Assembly (NCBI RefSeq): GCF_014651695.1
Contig: NZ_BMXJ01000007.1
Location: 140,509 to 204,508, forward strand
Source: Nocardiopsis terrae
Lineage (GTDB): Bacteria; Actinomycetota; Actinomycetes; Streptosporangiales; Streptosporangiaceae
Direction: 5' to 3'
Length of the DNA: 64,000 bases
Shown: positions 1-8,728 of the stretch, one piece after another
Layout of the letters: every line of letters begins with the position of its first letter
Position numbering within the stretch: the first letter of the stretch is position 1
Made by a program: the position numbers and the translations under genes
The notes under the pieces: model-generated
What the model saw: the letters and a program-made list of their open reading frames with translations, nothing else
Told to the model about the DNA's origin: nothing
Databases searched by the model: none

Positions 1-1354
1 GGACGGAGACGTCCCGGGCGTCGCGGATCCGCACGGCGGCGCTGTCACTCGTGGAGTCGCCGGTGACGTCGATGGTGCCGCAGACCTCCAGCGAGGTGTG
101 GCTGGGCAGGTCGAGGGAGGTGTCGGCGGGCATCACGCCGGAGCCGCGCACGGCCACGCTCTGCTGCTCCGTGCGCCGCGGGTCCAAACTGTCGACTGCC
201 GCGCGCATCGCCTGGAGCATGTCGCCGCCCTCGTACACGACGTCGCCGCCGTGGCGCGACGTCCAGGTCTCGCCGTCCAGGTCGGCTTCGGCGTCGAAGG
301 TCCCCACCCCGCACGCGGAGGTGGTGGAGGCGGCGGGCCCGTCACTGTCGCCGGAGGGCAGGGACAGCACGACCACGGTGGTCCCGACGGCCAGGACCGC
401 CAGCGCGCTCGCGCCCAGCGCCATCACGGTCTTCCTGGAACCCCTGCGCCGGTTCGCGGCCTCGCGGCCACCGGCCCTGCGCCTGCCAGGCGCCGGGGTT
501 CCGCGCTCGCGGCCCGGGGAGGAGCCCCGGCCGCCTCCGTCGCGGCACCGCCGTAGGAGTTCCAGGGCCTGGTCGGCGGTGAGCCTCCGGTCGGGGTCGC
601 GCTCCAGCAGGCCGGTGATCACCGGCTCCAGCCACCCGGCCCGGGACATGGGCGGGAGCGGGGCGGAGATGACCGCGGCGATCGCGGCGGTGATGGAGTC
701 GCGGCGGAAGGGGGAGACCCCTTCCACGGCGGCGTAGAGCGTCACGCCGATGCTCCACAGGTCGCCCCGGTGCTCGGCCGGGCCGCCCTCCAGCCGCTCG
801 GGCGGCATGTACTCGGGTGAGCCGACCAGCGCGCCGGTGCGGGTGATGCTCGGTCCGCCCTCCATGGTGGCGATACCGAAGTCGGTGAGGATGACCCGCC
901 CGTCGGCCGACACCATGATGTTGCCCGGCTTGATGTCGCGGTGCAGGACCCCGGCCGTGTCGGCGGCGCGCACGGCCTGGAGCAGGGACTCGGCGATGCC
1001 GGCGACCCGGGCCGGGGGCAGGGACCCGGACGCGGCGAGCAGGTCCTGGAGGGAGTCGCCGTCGACGAGTTCCATGACCACCCAGGGATCGTGCTCGAAC
1101 TCGAACACGTCGTGGATGGTGATGACCGTGGGGTGGTTGATCCGGGCGGCCGACTGGGCCTCGCGGCGGACACGGGCGTGTGCGTCCGCGCGTTCGGCGG
1201 CGGTGAAGTGGCCGGGCAGGAGGACCTGCTTGATCGCCACGACCCGGTCCAGGGCGGTGTCGTGGGCTTCCCAGACGATGCCCATGCCGCCGCGGCCGAG
1301 TTCACGGCGCAGGGCGTAGCGGTTCGCGATGGTGGGGTGGTTGTTGCTCGGCAT
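1..1354 (-). CDS. Receptor-type Ser/Thr protein kinase with beta-helix-like ectodomain (3' end beyond window)
   Basis: PknB/Hanks-family kinase that phosphorylates Ser/Thr on target proteins from the inner face of the membrane. The ATG at 1354 starts MPSNNHPTIANRYALRRELG. The kinase domain spans about residues 12-265, with glycine loop GRGGMG (20-25), ATP-binding lysine K42, catalytic loop HRDIKPGN, DFG and a PPERL substrate segment. A basic Arg/Gly/Pro linker leads to one transmembrane helix at about 310-328. The remaining visible 120 residues are outside and include GSGVMPADTSLDLPSHTSLE and VCGTIDVTG, resembling the first turns of a right-handed parallel beta-helix (pectate lyase/polygalacturonase fold) rather than PASTA repeats. 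Kinase identity is secure; the ectodomain fold is inference from a partial sequence. It is followed upstream by fumC on the same strand, separated by a terminator. Confidence 0.9.
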   Translation of the reverse strand, partial: MPSNNHPTIANRYALRRELGRGGMGIVWEAHDTALDRVVAIKQVLLPGHFTAAERADAHARVRREAQSAARINHPTVITIHDVFEFEHDPWVVMELVDGDSLQDLLAASGSLPPARVAGIAESLLQAVRAADTAGVLHRDIKPGNIMVSADGRVILTDFGIATMEGGPSITRTGALVGSPEYMPPERLEGGPAEHRGDLWSIGVTLYAAVEGVSPFRRDSITAAIAAVISAPLPPMSRAGWLEPVITGLLERDPDRRLTADQALELLRRCRDGGGRGSSPGRERGTPAPGRRRAGGREAANRRRGSRKTVMALGASALAVLAVGTTVVVLSLPSGDSDGPAASTTSACGVGTFDAEADLDGETWTSRHGGDVVYEGGDMLQAMRAAVDSLDPRRTEQQSVAVRGSGVMPADTSLDLPSHTSLEVCGTIDVTGDSTSDSAAVRIRDARDVSV

Positions 1355-1439
1355 CTGTCGCCCTCTCGGAGCGGGCTCTGTGCGGGGGAGGTTCCTGTCG
1401 TGTGGGGCACGGAACAGGATCGGGGGCGGGAGATCGCGC

Positions 1440-1477
1440 GCGAAGGGGCACCCCGCGTCCGCGAGGTGCCCCTTCGC
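1440..1477 (-). terminator. Hairpin terminator of fumC
   Basis: Perfect 13-bp inverted repeat (GCGAAGGGGCACC at 1440-1452 with 1465-1477, 12-nt loop), starting 9 nt past the fumC stop codon. No U-tract, as is usual in GC-rich actinobacteria. Confidence 0.75.
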
Positions 1478-1486
1478 CGGCGGCTA

Positions 1487-2875
1487 CTACTGGGAGTTGG
1501 TCATCTTGAGGACGTCGAGAGCGGCGTCGAGCTGCTCCTCGGTGAGCTTGCCGTCCTCGATGTAGCCGCGCTCCAGCACGACCTCGCGGATGGTCTTCTT
1601 CTCGGCCAGCGACTGCTTGGCGACCTTGGCGGCCTCCTCGTAGCCGATGTACCGGTTGAGCGGCGTGACGATCGACGGGGAGGACTCCGCGTAGGTGCGG
1701 CACTGCTCCTCGTTGGCCCTGATCCCGGCTACGCAGCGGTCGGCGAAGACCGTGGAGACGTTGGCCAGCAGGCGGATCGACTCGAGCACGTTGCGCGCGA
1801 TCATCGGCAGCTGGACGTTGAGCTCGAAGCTGCCGGAGGCGCCGCCGAAGGCCACCGCGGCGTCGTTGCCGACGACCTGCGAGGAGACCTGGAGCATGGC
1901 CTCGCACAGGACCGGGTTGACCTTGCCCGGCATGATCGACGAACCGGGCTGGAGGTCGGGCAGGAAGATCTCGGACAGGCCGGTGGTCGGGCCCGAACCC
2001 ATCCAACGGATGTCGTTGGCGATCTTGCAGTAGCCGACCGCGATGGTCCGCAGCTGCCCGGAGAGCTCGACCAGACCGTCGCGGGCGCCCTGCGCCTCGA
2101 AGTGGTCGCGGGCCTCGCTCAGCGGCAGGCCGGTGTTGGCGGCGATCTCGGCGATGACCCGGGCGGAGAAGCCCTCGGGGGTGTTGATGCCGGTGCCGAC
2201 GGCGGTGCCGCCCAGGGGGAGCTCGGCCACGCGCGGGAGGACGGCCTCCAGGCGTTCGACCCCGTAGCGGACCTGCGCGGCGAACCCGGCGAACTCCTGG
2301 CCCAGGGTGACCGGAGTGGCGTCCATCAGGTGGGTGCGGCCGCTCTTGACGACCGAGGCGAACTCGACGGACTTGCGGGTGAGCTCGCCCTCCAGGTGGC
2401 GCAGCGCCGGGATCAGCTCGTTCTGTACGGCCGAGGTGGCGGCGATGTGGATGGAGGACGGGAACACGTCGTTGGACGACTGCGAGGCGTTCACGTGGTC
2501 GTTCGGGTGAACGTCGAGGCCGGTGCGCTCCTTGGCGACGGTCGCCACGACCTCGTTGGTGTTCATGTTGCTGGAGGTGCCCGAACCGGTCTGGAAGACG
2601 TCGATCGGGAACTCGTCGTTCCACCTGCCGTCGGCTACCTCCAGGGCAGCCTCACGGATGGCCTTGCCGAGGTCGTCTCCGATCACACCGAGCTCGGCGT
2701 TGACCTTGGCGGCCGCGGCCTTGATCTGGCCGAGCGCCGCGATGTGGGCGTTCTCCAGACCCTGGCCCGAGATCGGGAAGTTCTCGACGGCACGCTGGGT
2801 CTGGGCCCGCCACTTGGCCTCGGCCGGAACCCTGACCTCGCCCATCGAGTCGTGCTCGATACGGAACTCACTCAT
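1487..2875 (-). CDS. fumC: Class II fumarate hydratase (fumarase C)
   Basis: Catalyses fumarate + water to (S)-malate in the TCA cycle; iron-independent cytoplasmic homotetramer of the aspartase/fumarase superfamily. The 462-aa product has the family signature [12 protein letters not shown] in the mobile catalytic loop, the [11 protein letters not shown] segment and [14 protein letters not shown] near the N terminus, all in the expected order and at the usual family length. The ATG at 2875 ([17 protein letters not shown]) is preceded by an AGGAAAG Shine-Dalgarno; the frame stays open further upstream, but that extension has no homology character. It is a single-gene transcription unit with its own hairpin terminator, next to DUF1707 and RNHCP genes as in other actinomycetes. 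Confidence 0.97.
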   Translation of the reverse strand: MSEFRIEHDSMGEVRVPAEAKWRAQTQRAVENFPISGQGLENAHIAALGQIKAAAAKVNAELGVIGDDLGKAIREAALEVADGRWNDEFPIDVFQTGSGTSSNMNTNEVVATVAKERTGLDVHPNDHVNASQSSNDVFPSSIHIAATSAVQNELIPALRHLEGELTRKSVEFASVVKSGRTHLMDATPVTLGQEFAGFAAQVRYGVERLEAVLPRVAELPLGGTAVGTGINTPEGFSARVIAEIAANTGLPLSEARDHFEAQGARDGLVELSGQLRTIAVGYCKIANDIRWMGSGPTTGLSEIFLPDLQPGSSIMPGKVNPVLCEAMLQVSSQVVGNDAAVAFGGASGSFELNVQLPMIARNVLESIRLLANVSTVFADRCVAGIRANEEQCRTYAESSPSIVTPLNRYIGYEEAAKVAKQSLAEKKTIREVVLERGYIEDGKLTEEQLDAALDVLKMTNSQ

Positions 2876-3014
2876 TGCAACCCGTCTTTCCTGGGAAAAC
2901 CTGTGACCTAAAGCCTGCCAGACGCGGCAGAGCACAGCGCACCTCACCCGCACTTCACGGTGTTGCACGTGTCATGTTGACATCGGACCAGGTCACAGGC
3001 GGCGCAGGGGAAGG

Positions 3015-3611
3015 TCAGCGGTTGATCTGCGGGCGGGTGCGCCGTCGGCCCAGGAAGAGGCGGCGCCTGGGGGCGCGTACGCGCACGGTGCCGAACAGGC
3101 AGAACCCGTCGATCTCCAGGACCGGCGGGTCGGACATGGTGCTGCGACGGGCGTTGGTGCTGCGTCTGCCCAGGAAGGACCAGCCCCTGATGCGCACCTC
3201 CACCCCCTCGGGGACGTCGATGACCACGCGGCCGAGGAACGTGCTGACCGTCATCCGGTGGTGGCTGTGTGTGAGCAGGGCCTGGCGCATGTCGATCTCG
3301 GTGCGCCCGACGACCGCTCCGGCCTGCTCGTCGGGGAGCGCGACCCACCGCCCCCTGCGGGTGAGCGTGGTGAACCAGCTGACCATCGGCTCGCTGTCGA
3401 TCCGGACGGGTTGCTCCTCCGGGGGCAGGAGGTCGGCGGTGATCGCCGGGAGCTCGCCGAGGGTCCTGGCCTCCTGCGCCCGGTTCAGGCGCTCCTCGAA
3501 CTCCTCCATGTCGAGGCGGCCGTCGGTGACGGCGGCGCGGAGTACCTCGCTGACGCGTTCACGGTCACTGTTCGAGGCCCTCATCCGGGCGGGGGAGACA
3601 TCCTCACTCAC
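3015..3611 (-). CDS. DUF1707 domain protein (SHOCT-like N terminus)
   Basis: Small cytoplasmic or membrane-associated protein of about 198 aa. The N terminus (MRASNSDRERVSEVLRAA, DGRLDMEEFEERLNRA, ARTLGELPAITADL) is the DUF1707 module, a short helical domain common in actinobacteria that resembles SHOCT. The rest is beta-rich with FLGRVVIDVPEGVEVRIRG and SFLGRRSTNARR, like the cell-wall-active LiaF/DUF2154 C-terminal fold. The start is taken as GTG 3611 because a TAGGCT hexamer lies 7 nt upstream and no Shine-Dalgarno is seen; ATG 3584 is the alternative. Its function is unknown; family links to envelope stress are general knowledge, not shown here. The RNHCP operon upstream ends in a hairpin, so this is a separate unit. 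Confidence 0.85.
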   Translation of the reverse strand: MSEDVSPARMRASNSDRERVSEVLRAAVTDGRLDMEEFEERLNRAQEARTLGELPAITADLLPPEEQPVRIDSEPMVSWFTTLTRRGRWVALPDEQAGAVVGRTEIDMRQALLTHSHHRMTVSTFLGRVVIDVPEGVEVRIRGWSFLGRRSTNARRSTMSDPPVLEIDGFCLFGTVRVRAPRRRLFLGRRRTRPQINR

Positions 3612-3618
3612 GCCCGTA

Positions 3619-3624
3619 AGCCTA
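3619..3624 (-). promoter_or_regulatory. -10-like hexamer, probable leaderless promoter of the DUF1707 gene
   Basis: TAGGCT on the minus strand with exactly 7 nt between it and the GTG start at 3611. This puts transcription start at or next to the start codon; no Shine-Dalgarno is present. Confidence 0.5.
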
Positions 3625-3640
3625 GAGGAGGAGCAGGCGG

Positions 3641-3674
3641 GGCCGCGGGCCCGGACTGATCCGGTCCCGCGGCC
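3641..3674 (-). terminator. Hairpin downstream of the RNHCP pair
   Basis: Arms 3641-3654 and 3661-3674 pair at 13 of 14 positions around a 6-nt loop. It begins 9 nt after the stop of the second RNHCP gene and separates it from DUF1707. Confidence 0.65.
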
Positions 3675-3682
3675 GTTTCCGG

Positions 3683-4126
3683 TCACAGGTGGACCAGTGC
3701 CCGTCTGGCCGCGGCGGAGGTCGAAAGCGGACGCACCGCGATCCGCACCAGGGCACGGGCGTTGTCGTCGCCCGCGATCCGGTTGGCGCTGAGTTCGCCG
3801 CACGACAGGCAGCGGTGGATGACCGACCACTCGCCGTCCGGCCGTGCGCTGACACCGGCCGCGACCATCCGGCCGCGGCAGTCGGCGGCCCGGTCGCCGG
3901 GGACCCGCGCGTCCACGTGCAGGCTGGTGAGGCAGTGCGGGCAGTGGTTGCGGTGTGCGGTGCCCACCGCCCGCACGGGAACGTCGAGCCGGCATCCGGT
4001 GCAGCGGAAGGACTCCGCGGCCGGTCCGGAGCGGCGGCCCCGCTCGCCGCGGGCCCGCAGGACGGCCTTGGGGCGCTGCCGTCTGCGTTGGTTCCGCCGG
4101 TCGTTGTTGCGCCGTCCCACGCTCAC
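3683..4126 (-). CDS. RNHCP domain zinc-ribbon protein
   Basis: 147-aa protein with a basic Arg/Gln-rich N terminus (GRRNNDRRNQRRRQRPK) followed by the RNHCP module: FRCTGCRLDVP, then the family motif RNHCPHCLTSLHVD, and a second Cys pair in HRCLSCGELSANRI. The Cys-x2-Cys pairs imply a bound zinc, and the basic tail suggests nucleic acid or ribosome contact; both are inference. GTG at 4126 overlaps the stop of the upstream paralogue (GTGA), so the two are translationally coupled. The molecular role of the family is not established. Confidence 0.85.
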   Translation of the reverse strand: MSVGRRNNDRRNQRRRQRPKAVLRARGERGRRSGPAAESFRCTGCRLDVPVRAVGTAHRNHCPHCLTSLHVDARVPGDRAADCRGRMVAAGVSARPDGEWSVIHRCLSCGELSANRIAGDDNARALVRIAVRPLSTSAAARRALVHL

Positions 4127-4494
4127 ACCTCCCCGAGCAGTTCCAGCGGGAAGGGCGGTTCGGCGAGCGGCCGTACGGCGATCCGCATGAGGACGAGCGG
4201 GTTGTCGTCGTCGGCGACGGCGCTTTCGGACAACTCGTCACAGCGGACGCAGCGGTGCACGAGTCTCCACCGGTGGTCGCGAGGGACGACCACGGAGATG
4301 GGTGTCATGCGCCCCTCGCAGTCGGAGGCGCCGCTCCCGACCTGGTCGTGGACGTGCCGGGAGCTCAGGCAGCTCGGGCAGTGGCCGCGCTGCGGTCCGT
4401 CGGGGCCCGGGGCGGGCACGGACAGGCCGCAGAGCACACAGCGGAAGGCGGTGGGACGGGTGTTCTCGGTGGTGTCGGGGTCGGTGAAGGACAA
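4123..4494 (-). CDS. Second RNHCP-like zinc-ribbon protein (divergent paralogue)
   Basis: 123-aa relative of the downstream gene. It has FRCVLCGLSVPAPGPDG, the variant motif RGHCPSCLSSRHVHD (Arg-Gly in place of Arg-Asn), HRCVRCDELSESAV, and the shared ending DDDNPLVLMRIAVRPL. It lacks the long basic N terminus of its neighbour. The start is TTG 4494, supported by a strong AAGGAG Shine-Dalgarno 8 nt upstream. A local tandem duplication is the simplest origin. Four Cys-x2-Cys-type pairs suggest zinc; role unknown. Confidence 0.82.
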   Translation of the reverse strand: MSFTDPDTTENTRPTAFRCVLCGLSVPAPGPDGPQRGHCPSCLSSRHVHDQVGSGASDCEGRMTPISVVVPRDHRWRLVHRCVRCDELSESAVADDDNPLVLMRIAVRPLAEPPFPLELLGEV

Positions 4495-4859
4495 CCCGGG
4501 GACTCCTTGCTGGAGAGAGCTGAGAGGTCAACAGCAAGAGCGCCGAGCGGTTCTCGACGTGGGCGGGGTCCGCTCAGGCGGCCGAAGGGTTTCGGGGCAG
4601 GCGGAGGCCCGCGCGGTTGTGAGGCGCGCTCGGCGCAGTCCGGGGCATACTCACCCATCCCTTTTCGGGGGCGTCTCCGCCCCGGTCACGTGTCCGGATC
4701 CGACTTCTTGACGTTAGGTACGGGGCGGGCGCGGGCGCAACGGGTTTTCTCCGCCTGTGGACAGACCGGGCCCGGACCCCGCACGGAGCGGCGCGCCCGC
4801 GTCCGCGCCGCCGCGAAAACCGTTGGAAAAACGTCCGACCGGCTGCCTAACGTGTTCCC
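4495..4859. other. Divergent intergenic region between RNHCP genes and ABC exporter
   Basis: 365 bp with no convincing gene. It must carry the promoters of both divergent units. A TTGACG at 4708-4713 looks like a -35 box but has no matching -10 at 16-18 nt. The last 60 bp, before the exporter ATG, are relatively A-rich. No riboswitch-like structure was recognised. Confidence 0.5.
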
Positions 4860-5831
4860 ATGACCACACCAGAGCCCGGACGGGCCGTACCCGGGAGCGC
4901 TGCCATGACCTCCCGGGCTCCATCCGCCGTACCGGCCCTGCACCTGCGCGGCGTCGTCAAGCGTTTCGGGTCGCTGACCGCCGTTGACGGCCTCGACCTG
5001 GAGGTGCCCCAGGGCATCGTCCTCGGCCTGCTCGGGCCCAACGGTGCGGGCAAGTCCACCACCATGAAGATGCTCACCGCCCAGTCCATCGCCGACGAGG
5101 GCACCATCAGCATCCTCGGCCACGAGGTTCCCGCCGAGTCCAAGTGGGCCCGGGCCCGCATGGGTGTCGTCCCCCAGCACGACAACCTCGACGAGGAACT
5201 CACGGTCGAACAGAACCTCCGGATGTTCTCGTTCCTCTACCGGGTCCCACGCGCCCGGCGCAGGGAGGCCATCGCCCGCACCCTGCGCCTGGCCCAGCTC
5301 AGCGACCGCGGGGACACCCCCGTCGACAACCTCTCCGGCGGCATGCGCCGCCGCCTGCTCATCGTCCGCGCCCTCCTGCACCGGCCCGAGCTGGTCCTCA
5401 TGGACGAACCCACCGTCGGGCTGGACCCGCAGGTGCGCCAGGAGCTGTGGGGGGTCATCTCCGCCCTGCGCGACGAGGGCGCCACCGTCCTCATGTCCAC
5501 CCACTACATCGAGGAGGCCGAACGCCTCTCCGACGAGGTCGCCCTCATGGCCCGCGGCCGCGTCATCGAGCGGGGAGCCCCCGCGGACCTCGTCGCCAAG
5601 TACGCGGGGTCCACCGTCGAGGAGTACACCCCCGACGGCGAGGGGATGGCCGAAATGGAACGCCTGGTCAACGGGCACGGATTCACCACACGCCGTACCG
5701 GGACCACCCTGTCCGTGCTGCGGGCCGAGGAGATCCCGGAGTCGGTCCGGGAGCGGTTGGGCGCACCCGAGCGCCGGGCCAGCAACCTTGAGGACGTGTT
5801 CGTCACCCTGACCGGGGAGAGCGTGGAATGA
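4860..5831 (+). CDS. ABC exporter ATP-binding protein (DrrA/NodI type)
   Basis: ATPase subunit of a two-gene ABC-2 exporter, energising export of an unknown small hydrophobic or antibiotic-like substrate. The 323-aa protein shows Walker A GPNGAGKST, signature LSGGMRRRLL, Walker B LVLMDEP, the D-loop VGLDPQ and switch histidine in STHYIEEAERL, in that order within residues 25-235, then the C-terminal extension typical of DrrA/NodI (SNLEDVFVTLTG). The family order and length are normal. ATG 4860 is used; ATG 4905 would drop a 15-residue extension. It overlaps the permease gene by 4 nt. Substrate cannot be read from sequence; multidrug or lipid export are both possible. Confidence 0.92.
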   Translation: MTTPEPGRAVPGSAAMTSRAPSAVPALHLRGVVKRFGSLTAVDGLDLEVPQGIVLGLLGPNGAGKSTTMKMLTAQSIADEGTISILGHEVPAESKWARARMGVVPQHDNLDEELTVEQNLRMFSFLYRVPRARRREAIARTLRLAQLSDRGDTPVDNLSGGMRRRLLIVRALLHRPELVLMDEPTVGLDPQVRQELWGVISALRDEGATVLMSTHYIEEAERLSDEVALMARGRVIERGAPADLVAKYAGSTVEEYTPDGEGMAEMERLVNGHGFTTRRTGTTLSVLRAEEIPESVRERLGAPERRASNLEDVFVTLTGESVE

Positions 5832-6649
5832 GCCTGTCACAACGCCGCGACGACGCCCGGCCGGAACGGCACGCCCGGCCGGGACGCTTCGAGGCCGACG
5901 CCGTCATGGGCGTGGTCGCCCGGGAGTGGATCCTGTACGGGCAGTCCTGGCGGGCCACGACCTTCGCCGCCGTCGTCGAGCCCACCCTCTACCTGCTCTG
6001 TTTCGGCTTCGGTATGGGCGCCCTCATCGGGACCCTCGCCGGATACAGCTACATCGACTTCCTCGGCACCGGCATCGTCGCGGTGTCGGTCATGTTCCAG
6101 TCGATGATGCCGGCCGTCATCAACACCTTCATCAAGCGCCGCTTCCTGCACACCTACGAGGGCATCCTGGCCGCCCCCGTCGACGTGCGCGAACTCGTCA
6201 CCGGGGAGGCGCTCTGGCTGGCCCTGCGGTCGGGGGTCTACGGCTGTGTACCGCTGCTGGTCGCGATCGGCTTCGGACTCCGGCCCGGCCCCGGGATGCT
6301 GCTGGTCCCGTTCATCGCCTTCCTCGCCGGGTTCGCCTTCGCGCTCTTCGGCATCTGGATCTCGGCGGTGATCAGCTCGGTGCGCTCCATGGACTACGTG
6401 TTCAGCGGCCTGTTCACCCCGCTGTTCCTCGTCGCGGGCACGTTCTTCCCGCTCACCGAACTGCCCGGCTGGGTCCAGACCGCCGCCATGGTCAACCCGC
6501 TCTACCACGCCGTCGAGCTGATCCGCGGCTCCGTCTTCGGCGGGCTGGACGCCCTCGCGGTGCTGGTCCACGTCGGCGTCCTGCTGGCCTTCGTCGCACT
6601 GATGTGGAACCTCGCCTCATTCCAGATGCGACGCCGGGTCGTGAACTAG
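5828..6649 (+). CDS. ABC-2 type exporter permease (DrrB/NodJ type)
   Basis: 273-aa membrane partner of the preceding ATPase, with six predicted transmembrane segments (for example ATTFAAVVEPTLYLLCFGFG, PGMLLVPFIAFLAGFAFALF and LAVLVHVGVLLAFVALMW). The ABC-2 signature region NPLYHAVELIRGSVFGG precedes the last helix, as in NodJ/DrrB. ATG overlaps the ATPase stop (ATGA), so the two are coupled and presumably form the A2B2 transporter. A strong hairpin lies 100 bp after the stop. Confidence 0.92.
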   Translation: MSLSQRRDDARPERHARPGRFEADAVMGVVAREWILYGQSWRATTFAAVVEPTLYLLCFGFGMGALIGTLAGYSYIDFLGTGIVAVSVMFQSMMPAVINTFIKRRFLHTYEGILAAPVDVRELVTGEALWLALRSGVYGCVPLLVAIGFGLRPGPGMLLVPFIAFLAGFAFALFGIWISAVISSVRSMDYVFSGLFTPLFLVAGTFFPLTELPGWVQTAAMVNPLYHAVELIRGSVFGGLDALAVLVHVGVLLAFVALMWNLASFQMRRRVVN

Positions 6650-6748
6650 GGCGTCGGCCCGGACCCGTGTGGCGGGGCGGGTGCCCGCCGGACGGGCCCC
6701 GCCGCCCACCGCGCTCGGCCGCACAGCGTGTCCGGCCAACCGAAACGC

Positions 6749-6783
6749 GACGGCGCGGGAGGGTTCGCCCCTCCCGCGCCGTC
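6749..6783. terminator. Bidirectional hairpin between convergent exporter and DUF3352 gene
   Basis: Perfect 15-bp stem (6749-6763 with 6769-6783, GACGGCGCGGGAGGG arm) around a short TTCGC loop, centred between two convergent genes. Confidence 0.8.
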
Positions 6784-6813
6784 GACACGCTCGTCCGGCC
6801 AGCCGGCTACCGG

Positions 6814-8538
6814 CTACCGGTCGCCGCTGGGCGTCCAACGCAGCTCGACCACGGCGCGCTCGCCGCCGTCGACGACGCTCAGCCCCATGCCGACCGCGCC
6901 CCACTGGTCCGGGGCCTCCACCTCGTCCCGACTCAGGGCCTGGCGCAGGTCGAAGTATCCGGCCATCACCGCGTCGTCCAGATCCTGCATGGTCTGCTGG
7001 AAGACCTCGTCATCGCCCAGCCGGGCCGAGGAGCCGCCGTCTCCGTAGGTGACCACCACGGTGTCGCCGTCCGTGCCCACGTCGGGGACGGGGGAGGAGG
7101 AGTAGGGGTCGTTGGCGATCTCGTCGACGAGCCCTTCGACCGCGCTCTGGTCGCCGTCGACCGCGCGGTACTCGAAGGACGGCTCGGTGAACCCGTCCGG
7201 GTCGAAGTTGCCCAGGCCCAGGGCCGTGGAGGTGCCCAGCAGGGAGGTGAACCCGTCCGGCAGCGGGGCGCCGACGGAGTTGAAGAACGACTCCGCCTCC
7301 GAGATCTCGCTCTGCCCGACGAACGGGAGCCCGTCCTCCCACGCGGTGCTCAGGGCCTCGTCCAGGCCGCTGCCGCCGAAGGCCATCACGGAGTCCTCCG
7401 ACAGGCCGCCCATGGCGTCCACGCTCGCGCCGGGGGCGTCGGCGAGCCAGGCCAGGTTCTCGTTCTCGACCTCGAAGCCGAACACGTCCATCCTGGCCTC
7501 GAGGTAGTCGCCGTCCACCCGCATGGAGGCGGTCGCCCGGCCCTCCAGGCTCTGGGCCCCGGTGCCGAATTCGGCGGCGAACTCCTCGTCGAGCCCGGTC
7601 GCCTCGCTGAGCGCGCCGAAGTCCATCCAGCCCAGGGCGATGCTGCCGTTGGGCACGCCCTGGAGGTCACCGCTGTAGGTGTCGTTGCCCTCCAGGTCGC
7701 CGTGGGCCGACATCTGGTCCCGGTACTCGTTGAGCCCGGCCTCGCTGTCGGTGAAGACCATGAAGTCGTCGGCCAGCTCGTAGTACAGGTCCTCGGAGCC
7801 GCTGATCTCGCTGAACTGCGCCTCTGCCGCCTCGGGGTCCTCGACGGCCAACGCCATCATGAAGGCCATGCCCTCCGAGGTCCCGGCCTCGGGGTCCGAG
7901 GCCGGCCAGACGGCGACCCCGCCCTTCTGCCCGATCCACTCCTCGACCGCGTCCTGTTCCACGTCGAAGGTGTCCGCGAACAGCTCGGCGAAGACGCCCG
8001 AGGTGTCCTCCTCGACCTCACCGGTCTCCTCGGTGACCTCGTCGGGGAGTTTCGAGGAGAACTGGAGCAGGTCCATGACCTGGGACCCGTCGATGTCCAG
8101 GTCCAGCTTGGCGAAGGCGATGGAGTTGCCGGGCAGGACCGACTCGGGTTGCGGGCCGCCGAAGTCGACCAGGGACGCCGCTGCCCACAGGGTGCCGCCC
8201 ATGACCACGAGGGCGGCAGCCGCGGCCGCCGGGATCAGCCACCTACGGCCCCCTCCGCCACCGGACGGCGGCACCTGGCCGCCTGAGTACTGGCCGCCGT
8301 AGGGCGGCTGCCCGGGGCCGCCGGGGCCTCCGGGGCCAGCCGGGCCTCCGGGGCCCATGGGGGCACCCGGGTTGTGGGGGTGGGGGCCGCCGGGACCCGG
8401 GTACTGCGCTCCGGGCCCCGGTGGCGGGGCGAAGTGCGGCTGTCCGGGCCCCTGCTGCGGCGGGAAACCCTGACCGGGCTGCCCAGGCTGCTGCGGCGGC
8501 TGCCACTGGGGCTGCTGCTGGGGATCTGGATAGGACAT
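6814..8538 (-). CDS. DUF3352 domain membrane-anchored protein
   Basis: 574-aa protein. Residues 1-90 are a Pro/Gly/Gln-rich cytoplasmic segment (YPDPQQQPQWQPPQQPGQPG and similar), then a transmembrane helix (RRWLIPAAAAAALVVMGGTL), then an extracellular DUF3352 region of about 450 residues beginning ESVLPGNSIAFAKLDLDIDG, a pattern typical of this actinobacterial family. ATG 8538 has GGAGG 5 nt upstream. DUF3352 proteins are uncharacterised; the architecture (proline-rich inside, folded domain outside) suggests an envelope role but no activity can be assigned. It is flanked by hairpin terminators on both sides, so it is monocistronic. Confidence 0.88.
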   Translation of the reverse strand: MSYPDPQQQPQWQPPQQPGQPGQGFPPQQGPGQPHFAPPPGPGAQYPGPGGPHPHNPGAPMGPGGPAGPGGPGGPGQPPYGGQYSGGQVPPSGGGGGRRWLIPAAAAAALVVMGGTLWAAASLVDFGGPQPESVLPGNSIAFAKLDLDIDGSQVMDLLQFSSKLPDEVTEETGEVEEDTSGVFAELFADTFDVEQDAVEEWIGQKGGVAVWPASDPEAGTSEGMAFMMALAVEDPEAAEAQFSEISGSEDLYYELADDFMVFTDSEAGLNEYRDQMSAHGDLEGNDTYSGDLQGVPNGSIALGWMDFGALSEATGLDEEFAAEFGTGAQSLEGRATASMRVDGDYLEARMDVFGFEVENENLAWLADAPGASVDAMGGLSEDSVMAFGGSGLDEALSTAWEDGLPFVGQSEISEAESFFNSVGAPLPDGFTSLLGTSTALGLGNFDPDGFTEPSFEYRAVDGDQSAVEGLVDEIANDPYSSSPVPDVGTDGDTVVVTYGDGGSSARLGDDEVFQQTMQDLDDAVMAGYFDLRQALSRDEVEAPDQWGAVGMGLSVVDGGERAVVELRWTPSGDR

Positions 8539-8653
8539 CGGACCTCCGACGAGGGTGTTCACGGGACAGGCGCGGCCGCGGGGCCAGTGATGGGTCTGAT
8601 GCCGTGGTGACCCGGGTGGTTCGCACACACGGCGACGGTTCCGGCTCCGCGTG

Positions 8654-8688
8654 CCACGGCGCCCCGCCGTGTCGGCGGGGCGCCGTGG
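8654..8688 (-). terminator. Strong hairpin terminator of glpX
   Basis: Perfect 16-bp inverted repeat (arms 8654-8669 and 8673-8688) with a 3-nt TGT loop, 41 nt past the glpX stop and upstream of the DUF3352 gene. Confidence 0.82.
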
Positions 8689-8728
8689 GTTCCGGGCACC
8701 GGATGCGGGCCGCGCGGGGGAGGGGGTT

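Noticed and set aside
941-2911. Long open frames opposite kinase, fumC, glpX, STAND and ligA genes
   Set aside because: Shadows of GC-rich coding on the other strand; they lack start signals and known domains.
4708-4740. TTGACG -35 box in the ABC exporter upstream region
   Set aside because: No -10 at suitable distance; not supported as a promoter.
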